Origin: DAISJM01 sp036821485
Lineage (GTDB): Bacteria > Verrucomicrobiota > Kiritimatiellia > CAIQIC01 > JAGNIJ01
NCBI GenBank assembly: GCA_036821485.1
Contig: DAISJM010000035.1
Span: forward strand, 1-32,319
Reading direction: 5' to 3'
DNA length: 32,319 nucleotides
In this document: positions 1 to 8,091 of the stretch, piece after piece
Layout: the number at the start of each line of letters is the position of its first letter
Position numbering within the stretch: the first letter of the stretch is position 1
Position numbers and translations under genes: made by a program
Notes under the pieces: generated by a model
Told to the model about the DNA's origin: nothing
What the model saw: the letters and a program-made list of their open reading frames with translations, nothing else
The model's database searches: none

Positions 1-2
1 CG

Positions 3-608
3 CTGCTCAAGACCTCGCTCATCACCAGCCGCTTCTTCAACTCGTCGACCATCATCATGGAAAACCTGGTTTGCCCGCGGGTTCGCGTGCAGGGCACGAT
101 GGTGGATATCGGCGGCATAGGCGTGCTGCTCGAGGGCAACGCGGGGGTGGGCAAGAGCGAAACGGCCCTGGCGTTGATCGAGCGGGGGCACAGCCTCGTG
201 GCGGACGACATCACGGTATTGCGCCGCGACAGCGCGGGCACTATCATTGGTTCGGCGGTTGAAATCACCCGTTATCATCTGGAAATCCGCGGGTTAGGCA
301 TCATCCATGTGCCCAGCCTGTTCGGGGTGGCTTCGATGCGCAGCGAGATGCGGTTGGACCTCATCGTCCGGCTGCACCGGCCTGATCCGAAGATTGAAGA
401 TGATCGGACGGGGTTGCAGCGGCAGACGCGGGATGTGTTGGGCGTAAAGATTCCTTTGATCACCCTGCCCGTGGCGGCAGGCCGGGACTTGGCCCACGTG
501 GTGGAAGTGGCCGCGCTCAATCAGAAGCTGAAGCAACTGGGTCACGATGCTGCGAAGGAATTGGATGAGCGGCTGGTGCAGAAGTTGACGACGAGCGATG
601 ACGACTAG
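3..608 (+). CDS. hprK: HPr kinase/phosphorylase, C-terminal part (5' end outside window)
   Basis: The reading frame is open from the first complete codon at position 3, so the gene starts left of the window. About 201 residues are visible against roughly 310 in full-length HprK, so the missing part is the N-terminal domain and the beginning of the kinase domain. Visible motifs are a P-loop GNAGVGKS (visible residues 45-52), the HSLVADD segment (63-69) and the family signature region LEIRGLGIIHV, followed by a typical C-terminal PVAAGRDLAHVVEVAALN stretch. By family, the enzyme phosphorylates HPr on Ser46 with ATP or PPi and also removes the phosphate, linking metabolic state to gene regulation. 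The ptsH start region overlaps or directly follows its stop, so the two genes are co-transcribed. The internal ATG at 57 lies inside the kinase domain and is not the start. Confidence 0.95.
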   Translation: MLKTSLITSRFFNSSTIIMENLVCPRVRVQGTMVDIGGIGVLLEGNAGVGKSETALALIERGHSLVADDITVLRRDSAGTIIGSAVEITRYHLEIRGLGIIHVPSLFGVASMRSEMRLDLIVRLHRPDPKIEDDRTGLQRQTRDVLGVKIPLITLPVAAGRDLAHVVEVAALNQKLKQLGHDAAKELDERLVQKLTTSDDD

Positions 609-639
609 GAAGGCACAATCGCAGGAGGCTTCGCCCCGC

Positions 640-906
640 GTGTTGATGCGGGAGGTGAAGATCATCAACCGGTTTGGCATTCATGCCCGGCCGGCGGCGC
701 TCTTTGTGAAGACCGCGGGGCAGTTTGTTGCGGACATTACGGTGGAGAAGGGCGGCTCCATCGTGTCCGGCAAGAGCATCATGGGTCTGCTGACGATTGA
801 GGGCAGCAAGGGCTCGGTGCTGAAACTGACGGCGAGCGGGCCCGATGCCCAGGAAGCGCTCGATGCGCTGGTCGATCTTGTGGAGCGGAAGTTTTTCGAA
901 GATTGA
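640..906 (+). CDS. ptsH: HPr phosphocarrier protein
   Basis: Small phosphocarrier of the PEP phosphotransferase relay, accepting phosphate from Enzyme I on His15. With the GTG at 640 as start the protein has 88 residues, the usual HPr length. The active-site histidine in GIHARPAA then falls at residue 15 and the serine in SGKSIMG at residue 46, the two family landmarks. An AGGAGG at 623-628 lies 11 bases before this GTG. An ATG at 646 (86 residues) is also possible, and an upstream in-frame ATG at 598 would overlap hprK by 11 bases but add 14 residues with no family counterpart and no ribosome-binding site. Retention of Ser46 beside hprK indicates that the regulatory serine phosphorylation is functional. 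ptsI follows after 6 bases. Confidence 0.93.
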   Translation: MLMREVKIINRFGIHARPAALFVKTAGQFVADITVEKGGSIVSGKSIMGLLTIEGSKGSVLKLTASGPDAQEALDALVDLVERKFFED

Positions 907-912
907 TGTCTG

Positions 913-2694
913 ATGAATGATACGCCAACAGAGCCACTGCGCGAAGTTGAGCTGAAGGGTATTGCCGTCTCGCCCGGTGTGGCGGTCGGCACGGCCCTTC
1001 TGGTCACGACGGAAGAGGACCGGCTGGTCGAACGGACAATCACCGAGGAAGAGATTCCGCGGGAAATCGCCCGCTTCGAAGAAGCGTTGATCCAGACGCG
1101 GCATCAGATTCATGAGATTCAGCAGAAGGTCAGCACGGCGATCGGGCAGGAAAGCGCCAGCATCTTTGATGCGCATCTGCTGGTGGTGGATGATCGATCG
1201 TTTGTGGAAGAGGTTATCCGCGGTCTGAACGCCAAGCGGCGCAACGTGGAAGCCGTTCTGACCGGGGTGGCCGAGCGCTACGCCGAAGCGCTGCTGGCGC
1301 TGGAAGACGATTACCTTCGTGAGCGCGCAGCCGATGTCCGCGACGTGACCCGCCGCATTCTCCGCAACCTTTCAGGCCGCAGCACGTCCCTGTTGTCCAG
1401 GCTGGATCAGCCCTACGTGATTGTGGCCAACGATCTGGCTCCATCCGATACGGCCGTGTTGAACCGGGACCGCGTGATGGGGTTTGCGACGGACTTGGGA
1501 AGTCCGACCTCGCATACGGCGATCATGGCGCGCGCGCTGGGGATCCCGGCCGTGGTCGGTTTGCATGACGTCAGCGTCCGCGTTTCGACGGGCGACCAGC
1601 TTCTTATCGACGGGCACAAGGGCATCATGGTCATCAACCCGAGCCGTGAGCGGCTCGAGTTGTACGGCAAGATCGCCGAGGTGCGGCAGGGCATTCAGGA
1701 TAAGTTGGCGGCCCTCAAGGATCAGCCGGCGGTCACGCGCGATGGTTACCAGGTGATGCTTGCGGCCAACATCGAGCAACCGGCGGATGTGGATTCGCTG
1801 ATGGCCCACGGTGCGGGCGGGGTGGGGCTCTACCGTACGGAGTATCTCTACCTTTCCATGAAGGATTTGCCGACCGAGGATGAGCAGGCTGCGGTGTACG
1901 AGGAAGTCGTCCAGCGCGTGGCGCCTGCGGCGGCGACGATCCGGACGCTCGACCTTGGCGGCGACAAGTTCCTGTCGCATCTCAAGATGCCGGCCGAGAT
2001 GAATCCGTTCATGGGCTGGCGCGCGATTCGTTTCTGTCTTGCGCAGCCGGAGATTTTCAAGGCCCAGTTGCGCGCCATCCTGCGCGCGAGCCGGCACGGC
2101 AACGTGAAGTTGATGTATCCGATGGTGAGCAACGTCGATGAGGTGCTTCGCGCAAATTCATTCCTTGAAGAAGCCAAGGATGATCTGCGGCAGCGCGGCG
2201 TGCCGTTTGACGACAATCTCGAGGTCGGCGTGATGATCGAAGTGCCATCGGCGGCGATCACGGCGGACCTGATTGCGCCGCACGTGGACTTCTTCAGTCT
2301 GGGCACGAACGATCTGGTGCAGTACACGCTGGCTGTGGATCGGGTCAACGAACGCGTGGCTTATCTCTACGAGCCGACGCATCCGGCCATTATCAAGCTG
2401 ATCAAGAACACGATTGATATTGGCCACCAGCATGGCATCTGGGTGGGTATCTGCGGCGAAATGGCGGCCAATCCCGTCATGGCACCCCTGCTGATGGGGC
2501 TGGGTATCGACGAGTTCAGCATGAGTCCGAGCGCTGTCCCGCTGGTGAAACACGTGGTCCGAAGCCTCAAGTTCCCCCAGGCGGAAGAGCTCGCCAAGAC
2601 GGCTCTGCCGTCGAGTTCGGCCACCGAGGTGCAGAATCTATGCAGGCAGCTTATTGAAAAGGTGGCGCCGGAAATACTTGAATTGCTGGCCTGA
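913..2694 (+). CDS. ptsI: Phosphoenolpyruvate-protein phosphotransferase (Enzyme I)
   Basis: First enzyme of the PTS: it autophosphorylates from PEP and passes the phosphate to HPr. The 593 residues match the usual 570-590. The N-terminal part (about 12-145) is the HPr-binding helical domain. The swivelling phosphohistidine domain contains TSHTAIMARALGIPAVVG with the active His at residue 201. The C-terminal PEP-binding barrel shows GVGLYRTEYLYL (about 302), GTNDLVQYTLAVDR, and the catalytic Cys514 in GICGEMAANP. The phosphohistidine motif reads LGSPTSH where many family members have GGRTSH, a mild variant. No Enzyme II gene lies within the window, so sugar transport cannot be claimed; a regulatory relay with HprK is the simpler reading. 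The gene is tightly linked to ptsH. Confidence 0.96.
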   Translation: MNDTPTEPLREVELKGIAVSPGVAVGTALLVTTEEDRLVERTITEEEIPREIARFEEALIQTRHQIHEIQQKVSTAIGQESASIFDAHLLVVDDRSFVEEVIRGLNAKRRNVEAVLTGVAERYAEALLALEDDYLRERAADVRDVTRRILRNLSGRSTSLLSRLDQPYVIVANDLAPSDTAVLNRDRVMGFATDLGSPTSHTAIMARALGIPAVVGLHDVSVRVSTGDQLLIDGHKGIMVINPSRERLELYGKIAEVRQGIQDKLAALKDQPAVTRDGYQVMLAANIEQPADVDSLMAHGAGGVGLYRTEYLYLSMKDLPTEDEQAAVYEEVVQRVAPAAATIRTLDLGGDKFLSHLKMPAEMNPFMGWRAIRFCLAQPEIFKAQLRAILRASRHGNVKLMYPMVSNVDEVLRANSFLEEAKDDLRQRGVPFDDNLEVGVMIEVPSAAITADLIAPHVDFFSLGTNDLVQYTLAVDRVNERVAYLYEPTHPAIIKLIKNTIDIGHQHGIWVGICGEMAANPVMAPLLMGLGIDEFSMSPSAVPLVKHVVRSLKFPQAEELAKTALPSSSATEVQNLCRQLIEKVAPEILELLA

Positions 2695-2743
2695 AACCCG
2701 CACATTGGCCCCCCGATATTGAGAACCAGTAAGGAGTCATATC

Positions 2744-3922
2744 ATGTCACATAACGACTATCTGTTTACTTCGGAATCCGTAACCGAGGGGCATCCCGAC
2801 AAGCTTTGCGACGGTGTTTCCGATTGCATCCTCGATGCCGCGTTGGCGCAGGACAAGCACAGCCGCGTGGCCTGTGAGACGCTGGCCAAGACCGGCATGG
2901 TGGTGGTGGCCGGAGAAATCACCACGCATGCGGTGATCCCCTATGCCGATATCGTTCGCGAGAAGGTGAAGCGGATCGGCTACACGGGCTCGGACATGGG
3001 CTTTGACGGGAACACCTGTGCGGTGCTGGTGGCGCTCGACAAGCAGTCGCCCGACATCAAGCAGGGTGTTGATGCCAAGAAGGCGGCGGGCAAGGCCACG
3101 GCGGAGCAGGGTGCCGGCGACCAAGGCATGATGTTCGGCTACGCGTGTGATGAAACCAAGGAACTGATGCCGATGCCGATCATGCTGGCGCACAAACTGA
3201 CGCGTGGTCTGGCCAAGGCCCGCCGTTCAGGCGCGCTCCCGTTCCTCCGGCCCGACGGCAAGTCGCAGGTCACGGTGGTCTACGAGAACAACAAGCCCGT
3301 ACGCATCGATACGATCGTTGTTTCCACACAGCATGCGCCCGATATCTCGCACAAGAAGCTCAGCGAGGCGATCATCGACGTGCTGATCAAGAAGGATATG
3401 CCGGCCAAGATGATGGATCGGAAGACGCGCTTCCTGGTCAATCCCACCGGCCGTTTCGTGGTTGGTGGTCCGCAGGGCGATTGCGGCGTGACCGGCCGGA
3501 AGATCATTGTCGACACCTACGGCGGCATGGGTCGTCACGGCGGCGGCGCCTTCTCCGGCAAGGATCCGTCCAAGGTGGACCGCAGCGCGGCCTACATGGC
3601 CCGCTACGTGGCGAAGAACATCGTTGCAGCCAAGCTCGCGCGCCGTTGCGAAGTGCAGTTGGCCTACGCGATTGGTTACCCTGAGCCGGTGTCCGTTCTG
3701 GTGGATTCGTTTGGCACATCCATCGTCCCGGATGCGAAGATCGAGAAAGCGGTCCGCAAGGTGTTCGGCTTGAAGCCGGCCGAGATCGTTCGTGGTCTCG
3801 ATCTGCTGCGTCCGATCTACGAGGAAACCTCGGCCTACGGTCATTTCGGGCGGACCGACAAGCTCGACTTCTTCACGTGGGAGCGGACGGACAAGATCGA
3901 CGCCTTGCTGGCTGCGGTCTGA
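2744..3922 (+). CDS. metK: S-adenosylmethionine synthetase
   Basis: Makes S-adenosylmethionine from methionine and ATP, cleaving the tripolyphosphate. The 392 residues are full length. Visible motifs are GHPDKLCD (His17 and Asp19, ATP and metal binding), the signature GAGDQGMMFGYACDET (from about 123) and GGAFSGKDPSKVDRSAAY (about 267-284), the phosphate-binding glycine-rich loop. The start is supported by AAGGAG at 2731-2736, seven bases before the ATG. It lies 49 bases after ptsI and may be co-transcribed; I found no convincing separate promoter. A perfect 12-bp hairpin with a following T run closes the transcript at 3953-3984. Confidence 0.97.
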   Translation: MSHNDYLFTSESVTEGHPDKLCDGVSDCILDAALAQDKHSRVACETLAKTGMVVVAGEITTHAVIPYADIVREKVKRIGYTGSDMGFDGNTCAVLVALDKQSPDIKQGVDAKKAAGKATAEQGAGDQGMMFGYACDETKELMPMPIMLAHKLTRGLAKARRSGALPFLRPDGKSQVTVVYENNKPVRIDTIVVSTQHAPDISHKKLSEAIIDVLIKKDMPAKMMDRKTRFLVNPTGRFVVGGPQGDCGVTGRKIIVDTYGGMGRHGGGAFSGKDPSKVDRSAAYMARYVAKNIVAAKLARRCEVQLAYAIGYPEPVSVLVDSFGTSIVPDAKIEKAVRKVFGLKPAEIVRGLDLLRPIYEETSAYGHFGRTDKLDFFTWERTDKIDALLAAV

Positions 3923-3931
3923 GCCGCAACT

Positions 3932-5356
3932 TCAACGCGGATTGTTTCCTGAGATGACCGTGCCGTCAGGCACGGTCATCTGCTTTTGATCCGGGTTCGT
4001 CATCTGCACCCGGCCCCTCAGGACTGTGTTTCTTCCGAACCGGATGTCACCCTCGATCGTCAGGCTGTCGCAGTCGACCAGGGAGGGGGCGCCGAGCTGG
4101 AAACGTTGCCGGAAGTTGCCAAGCGCGCCGTAGAAGGTCGGATCGAGCTGGATCAACGGAGGTATGCCGTTTCGTTCCGGGGCAGGGATGATGTGCATGT
4201 CCTCGGAGAGTACATACGCATCCGACCACAGGGCGAGGAGGTCCGCGGTTGTCTTGACCGGCGCGAACCGGGTCCGCGGCACCAGGAGTGCTTCCGCGTG
4301 GTCGAAAACGGATAGGGCAGCGCCCATGGCTGTTTCAAGCTGGAACACGGCAGGCGACGACGCGTCGTTGGAATCCACCGTCTTTCGATTCACGATCAAA
4401 GGAAGGTCCAGCATGCCGCCGTTTTCTGCGAGCTTCTGAGCGAGGGCGTCGAGGTCGATCCAAAGGTTGTTGGTGTTGAAGTGCCGGTACTTGCGGATGT
4501 CCTGGAAGTCCTGTTCCTCTTCGGGTGGGCATTGGGCCAGCTCCCTCAAGAGCAGGTGACCGCCAGTTCGCGCCAGGTGTCCGCCCTTCCTGTCCGTTTC
4601 CGTCCGCTCGGTGACTTCCATGAGGAAAGGGATCGACTGGGCAGCCATGTAGCCGAGGATGGACAGATCGAGCGTGGCGCCGAGGTTGTCGATATTGGAA
4701 ACGAAGAGATACCGAATCCCGGCCGCGCGCATCCTGTCCAGAAGTCCTGTGGTGACGAGTGCCAGGTAGAGATCTCCGTGGCCCGGCGGGCACCACTCCT
4801 TGGACGGGTCTTGCGGCCACTCCACCGGGAGCAGACTGTCCTGTCGGATTTTCGGCACGCGATGCTGTACGAAAGTGAGCGGCAGATTGGATTGGCCATC
4901 CTGGAGCCCGGTGTGTCCGTCAAGCGCCGCGACAGTCTCGTCGTGGGTGTTGAAGCTGTCCATCAGGATCAGTGGCAGGTCGCATCGTCGCGCGCGACGG
5001 ATGCGTTGGGCCTGTTCAATCACGATGTCGAGGAAAGTGTGACCTTGCTTTACGGGCAACAGCGATTTTGGCCCCTCCAGCCCCATGCTCGTTCCGAGTC
5101 CACCATTCAACTTGATGATCGCTGTATGCGATAGCGCCCGCCTGCCTTCCTCGGAGAAACGTCCCAGCGCGGCGAGGGGATTCACATCGGTCAACGGTTC
5201 GATGGAAGCGCCCGGCACGCTGCCGGACCAGCCGTTGACGAGGCGTGAGTAGTTCCGAAGGAACGAGGTGATGGCCAACGGTGGCGTGCCCAGATTCTTC
5301 ATGCGCCGGCTGATCTGGCCGACGGCATCGGATTCATTCGTGAAACGCCCATCCAT
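3932..5356 (-). CDS. UTP-dependent sugar-1-phosphate uridylyltransferase, UDPGP (UGP1-like) family
   Basis: A 474-residue member of the eukaryote-type UDPGP family, which makes UDP-sugars (most often UDP-glucose) from UTP and sugar-1-phosphate with release of pyrophosphate. The nucleotide-binding signature is KLNGGLGTSMG followed by GPKSLLPV (residues 82-102, with the family lysine at 97). Later sections include a conserved FVSNIDNLGATLD region (UTP/metal site) and a C-terminal left-handed beta-helix-like segment beginning LTIEGDIRFGRNTV. It is unrelated in sequence to bacterial GalU. Sugar specificity cannot be read here: glucose, N-acetylhexosamine or a broad-range enzyme are all possible. 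The gene converges on metK with a 9-base gap, and its last codons form the metK terminator. A good promoter ends only about eight bases before the ATG, so the mRNA may be leaderless. Confidence 0.88.
   Translation of the reverse strand: MDGRFTNESDAVGQISRRMKNLGTPPLAITSFLRNYSRLVNGWSGSVPGASIEPLTDVNPLAALGRFSEEGRRALSHTAIIKLNGGLGTSMGLEGPKSLLPVKQGHTFLDIVIEQAQRIRRARRCDLPLILMDSFNTHDETVAALDGHTGLQDGQSNLPLTFVQHRVPKIRQDSLLPVEWPQDPSKEWCPPGHGDLYLALVTTGLLDRMRAAGIRYLFVSNIDNLGATLDLSILGYMAAQSIPFLMEVTERTETDRKGGHLARTGGHLLLRELAQCPPEEEQDFQDIRKYRHFNTNNLWIDLDALAQKLAENGGMLDLPLIVNRKTVDSNDASSPAVFQLETAMGAALSVFDHAEALLVPRTRFAPVKTTADLLALWSDAYVLSEDMHIIPAPERNGIPPLIQLDPTFYGALGNFRQRFQLGAPSLVDCDSLTIEGDIRFGRNTVLRGRVQMTNPDQKQMTVPDGTVISGNNPR
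3953..3984 (+). terminator. Rho-independent terminator of metK, inside the convergent gene
   Basis: A perfect inverted repeat: GATGACCGTGCC (3953-3964), loop GTCA, GGCACGGTCATC (3969-3980), followed by TGCTTTT. It lies 30 bases past the metK stop. Only the + strand side has a T tract, so it should act on rightward transcription. The same bases encode the MTVPDGTVI segment at the C-terminus of the leftward uridylyltransferase. Confidence 0.85.
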
Positions 5357-5364
5357 GGGGCGCT

Positions 5365-5393
5365 AGTGTAAGCGGGGTGGGCGCGTAGATCAA
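5365..5393 (-). promoter_or_regulatory. Sigma70-type promoter of the UDPGP-family gene
   Basis: On the minus strand: TTGATC (5388-5393), a 17-base spacer, and TACACT (5365-5370). Transcription should begin near 5358, two or three bases before the ATG at 5356, leaving no room for a ribosome-binding site. Confidence 0.65.
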
Positions 5394-5416
5394 GAGACTC
5401 GCGAATGCGTTTGAGC

Positions 5417-5454
5417 TGGAAGAAGAACGGGCGGGCTCATGCGAGCCCGCCCGT
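5417..5454 (-). terminator. Terminator hairpin downstream of the GH35-like gene
   Basis: A perfect 12-bp inverted repeat, ACGGGCGGGCTC (5427-5438) and GAGCCCGCCCGT (5443-5454), with a 4-base loop. It lies about 29 bases beyond the stop of the leftward GH35-like gene. On the minus strand it is followed by TTCTTCTTCC, a broken T tract. The plus side is also T-rich, but no plus-strand gene ends here, so I assign it to the minus strand. Confidence 0.7.
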
Positions 5455-5482
5455 CCGTTCGTTTCGTTTATGGAGACGCCGA

Positions 5483-7912
5483 CTACGACTTGACTTCGAC
5501 CACTTGTCGTTTGCCATTCTGCGGGTACTCGGCCGTGTAGAGTTGGCCGTTGCGATGGAGACGGGTCGGCACGCCGTCGACGGTGATCGCGGTGACAGGC
5601 TTCTTTGACCGCAGAGCGAGGCGCCCCGTGGTGTTTTGATGGCCGCGCAGGCCGAAGCGCGCGCCGCCCTTGATCGCCTTTCGATCCAGCAATTCTCCCA
5701 GCGCATAGACCAGGGTCAGTCCGGGCGCCACATCCGCCTGGAGGGGCATGAACACGCCGGTCACCGCTTCGACGGTGACCTTGCCGAGATCAATCGGCTC
5801 GCCGCCGCGCGGGTTCTTCGCCTTGATGCGCGAGGTGCGTGCCATGCGGTGGAAGTTGCCTGCGAACAGGAGCCCTTCGCCGTCGGCGTGCCGGACTTCA
5901 AGTTGCAGGCTGTCATCATCCGCCCACACGTTGCGTTCCACCTGGGGCAACTGCATCATGGCGCTCCACAGCGACGGATGCTCCTCGATCGAGTATTGGA
6001 GGAAGAATCCGAAGAAGCGGACCGTGCCCTTGCCGAGTTTCTTCTCAACGCCGACGCACTTGCCATTCACATCCTTCGCCAGGACCTTGGCGCCGCGGCT
6101 GTCGATGATCGACGGAAGCTGCGGCACGGGGATGTCCTTGAGGCCGTCCATGTAGATGCGGTTTGACGACCCGCGACCCAGCGTGGCGATACGGAAGGCA
6201 TCTGCCATGACCGTGCAGGGCGAGAAGTCGCGGTCGTATTTTGGCAGGGTGGGGAACACCACCAGTTTGCCGCCGCGTTTCACGTATTCGACGAGTTTCT
6301 TCTGCGTGTCGGCGTCCATGATTTCGTTGGTCAGCAGGACAAGCGTCGGGTACTCGAGCAGTTCGTCCACGGACCGGATGGTCAGGTCGGCGAGGTCATA
6401 CGATACGCTTTGCTTGGTCAGGATCCGGATCACGCCATCGAAGTAGGCGCGGTTCCGAAACTCGACGGGATCCGTGGCGAGTCCGAGCTTGGCCGCATTC
6501 AGCTTCGTGCCCTTGCCGAGAATGGGGACGAGAAACTCTGTTTCATAGAGGTGAGGATAGAAGGCGACGCCGAGTTTGGCCGGCCGCTTCGTGCGAACCG
6601 TAAACTCACCATTGTACTTCAACCACTCACCGAGATCCTGAATCATCGGGAAACTCGACTGGTGCTGTGCCTTGTAGTTCACCGCGTTGTACCAGTAGAA
6701 CATCGGCCCATCGCTGCCTCGGCCCTTGGGGTTACGGCCTTGGGCGAACATGTAGAAGTTCATGCCGGTCAGGCCGTGGGCGATGCACAGGCGGTAGAAG
6801 AGCCCGAGCTCGGAGGGATAGGTTTCCACGCCGTGCTCGCGGCTGCCGCACTGCAGTTCCGCGGAATAGAGGGGGCCACGGCGGCCCTGCAGTTCGGCGG
6901 CGGTCTGGTTGGCGACGATGCCGTCATGCACGTTGAGTGGCGACACGAATTCAGGAATGTGATCGAGACCGAAGATCACGTCCGGTTCCACCTTGGCCGA
7001 CTCGCGGTGGAAGGTGCCGTTGAGCGCGAACTCGTGCGCGCGGCCGAAGACCCAGCCGCCGACGTTGGTGAAGAGCGGAACGGCAACACCCGCATCGCGC
7101 AGGGCGCGGCAGTTCCACTGCACGTAATCTGCATAAACCCAGCGGTGGAAATCGTGGAAGAGGCGATAGAGCACGAAATCGCGCCGGGTGTCGCACATTG
7201 CACTGGGCGGCTTCACATCGCTGTAGTCCGTGAGTTCACGGTCGAGCAGTTTGGCGAGGTCGCCGAGGTTGGGGTATTGGCGTCGGAGATACATCCACCA
7301 GGCGGCAAGGTTGGACGGGGAATAATCGCCACGCGCGCCGAGCCACTGGAACATGCCGATCTCGTTGCAGAGCTGCATCATGATGACGGCGCCTTTCTTG
7401 CGATTCTGGCGCGGCACCACGATCTGCTTGGAGAAAAGCTGAAGCCATTTCTCGGCCTTGGCACGGAAGATATGGCTCATGAAGGCGATGAATACGGGAC
7501 CCCACGGCGTGCCGTTCTCGTCCAGCGCGAGCGTTTCAGGATAGTCGCGAGTCAGCCAGAGCGGAATACCCTGATCGGTGGTCTCGGCCATCACATACGG
7601 GCCGGGTTTCACGGTCACGTGGAGGCCGTGCTTTGCGGCGAGGTCGACGAAGCCTGCGATGTTGCGTTCCGGGTGTGTGCGGCCGGTGAGATCGAATCGG
7701 CCTTCCTCGAATTCATGCCATGACCATGGAACGTAGGTGGAGACGGCATTGCAGCCGGCATCCACAAGAGCCTTCATGTGCTTCTCCCAGTACCGCGTCG
7801 GGATGCGGAAGTAATGCACCTCGCCGGAGTAGAGGAAGGTCTCTTTTCCATTCAGAGAGAGAGACTGCTTACTGACAGTACACGTCGCCTTTGACACGTT
7901 GCTGCGTTTCAC
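5483..7912 (-). CDS. GH35-like beta-glycosidase (beta-galactosidase family), cytoplasmic
   Basis: An 809-residue glycosidase. The N-terminal barrel has typical GH35 signatures: HYFRIPTRYWEKHMKALVDA, STYVPWSWHEFEEGRFDL and VKPGPYVMAE (about 33-110). The acid/base is Glu184 in MMQLCNEIG and the nucleophile Glu352 in GPLYSAELQCG, so both catalytic residues are present. A middle domain (about 490-620) resembles the Rossmann-like trimerisation domain of GH42 enzymes, and a beta-sandwich tail follows. No signal peptide is visible, so it should act in the cytoplasm on imported oligosaccharide. The start is the GTG at 7912-7910, preceded by AAGGA with six bases of spacing. An in-frame upstream ATG at 8041 would add 43 residues of non-family sequence and run into the lacI promoter. 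It diverges from a LacI regulator. GH35 members are mostly beta-galactosidases, but other specificities exist; the actual linkage is unknown. Confidence 0.87.
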   Translation of the reverse strand: MKRSNVSKATCTVSKQSLSLNGKETFLYSGEVHYFRIPTRYWEKHMKALVDAGCNAVSTYVPWSWHEFEEGRFDLTGRTHPERNIAGFVDLAAKHGLHVTVKPGPYVMAETTDQGIPLWLTRDYPETLALDENGTPWGPVFIAFMSHIFRAKAEKWLQLFSKQIVVPRQNRKKGAVIMMQLCNEIGMFQWLGARGDYSPSNLAAWWMYLRRQYPNLGDLAKLLDRELTDYSDVKPPSAMCDTRRDFVLYRLFHDFHRWVYADYVQWNCRALRDAGVAVPLFTNVGGWVFGRAHEFALNGTFHRESAKVEPDVIFGLDHIPEFVSPLNVHDGIVANQTAAELQGRRGPLYSAELQCGSREHGVETYPSELGLFYRLCIAHGLTGMNFYMFAQGRNPKGRGSDGPMFYWYNAVNYKAQHQSSFPMIQDLGEWLKYNGEFTVRTKRPAKLGVAFYPHLYETEFLVPILGKGTKLNAAKLGLATDPVEFRNRAYFDGVIRILTKQSVSYDLADLTIRSVDELLEYPTLVLLTNEIMDADTQKKLVEYVKRGGKLVVFPTLPKYDRDFSPCTVMADAFRIATLGRGSSNRIYMDGLKDIPVPQLPSIIDSRGAKVLAKDVNGKCVGVEKKLGKGTVRFFGFFLQYSIEEHPSLWSAMMQLPQVERNVWADDDSLQLEVRHADGEGLLFAGNFHRMARTSRIKAKNPRGGEPIDLGKVTVEAVTGVFMPLQADVAPGLTLVYALGELLDRKAIKGGARFGLRGHQNTTGRLALRSKKPVTAITVDGVPTRLHRNGQLYTAEYPQNGKRQVVEVKS

Positions 7913-8004
7913 TTGGATTCCTTTTTCTGCTTGGTCTTTGAAAGAATTGTGGACAACAAGAACCTCGGAACACCCCCGAAAACCCTCGTGTGTCCCGTTC
8001 GTGA

Positions 8005-8019
8005 CAAGTCTTCGACTTG
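8005..8019. promoter_or_regulatory. Inverted repeat overlapping the lacI -35 box (operator candidate)
   Basis: CAAGTC (8005-8010), TTC, GACTTG (8014-8019): a perfect 6-bp dyad whose right arm covers the start of the TTGACA -35 box. It lies in the gap between the divergent GH35-like and lacI genes, where a repressor site controlling both would be expected. Function is inferred from position and symmetry only. Confidence 0.45.
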
Positions 8020-8046
8020 ACACGGTTTGGGACATTTGCATATATT
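8017..8046 (+). promoter_or_regulatory. Sigma70 promoter of the lacI operon
   Basis: TTGACA (8017-8022), an 18-base spacer, and TATATT (8041-8046), the closest match to the sigma70 consensus in the window. Predicted transcription start is near 8053, giving a leader of about 39 bases to the ATG at 8092. No equally good promoter was found for the divergent GH35-like gene. Confidence 0.75.
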
Positions 8047-8062
8047 GTGAGCGGTTTCAACA
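8043..8062. promoter_or_regulatory. LacI-type operator candidate overlapping the -10 and start site
   Basis: An imperfect dyad centred on a CG-type step, TATTGTGAGC / GGTTTCAACA, with 6 of 10 positions symmetric. It overlaps the -10 box and the predicted start site of the lacI operon. LacI-family proteins bind such CG-centred sites, so autoregulation is plausible. Confidence 0.45.
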
Positions 8063-8091
8063 TAAAAAGAGTCGTAATCAGGACGGTCATT

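Noticed and set aside
598..645. Upstream ATG for ptsH
   Set aside because: It adds residues without family counterpart and lacks a ribosome-binding site, while the GTG at 640 gives the exact His15/Ser46 positions.
6410..7723. Long plus-strand open frame (437 codons) opposite the GH35-like gene
   Set aside because: It is antisense to a gene with clear catalytic motifs, has no recognisable domain, and is His/Arg/Gly-rich as expected for a shadow frame in GC-rich DNA.
7913..8041. Upstream ATG start for the GH35-like gene
   Set aside because: The added 43 residues are not family-like and would place the start inside the lacI promoter; the GTG at 7912 has a good ribosome-binding site.
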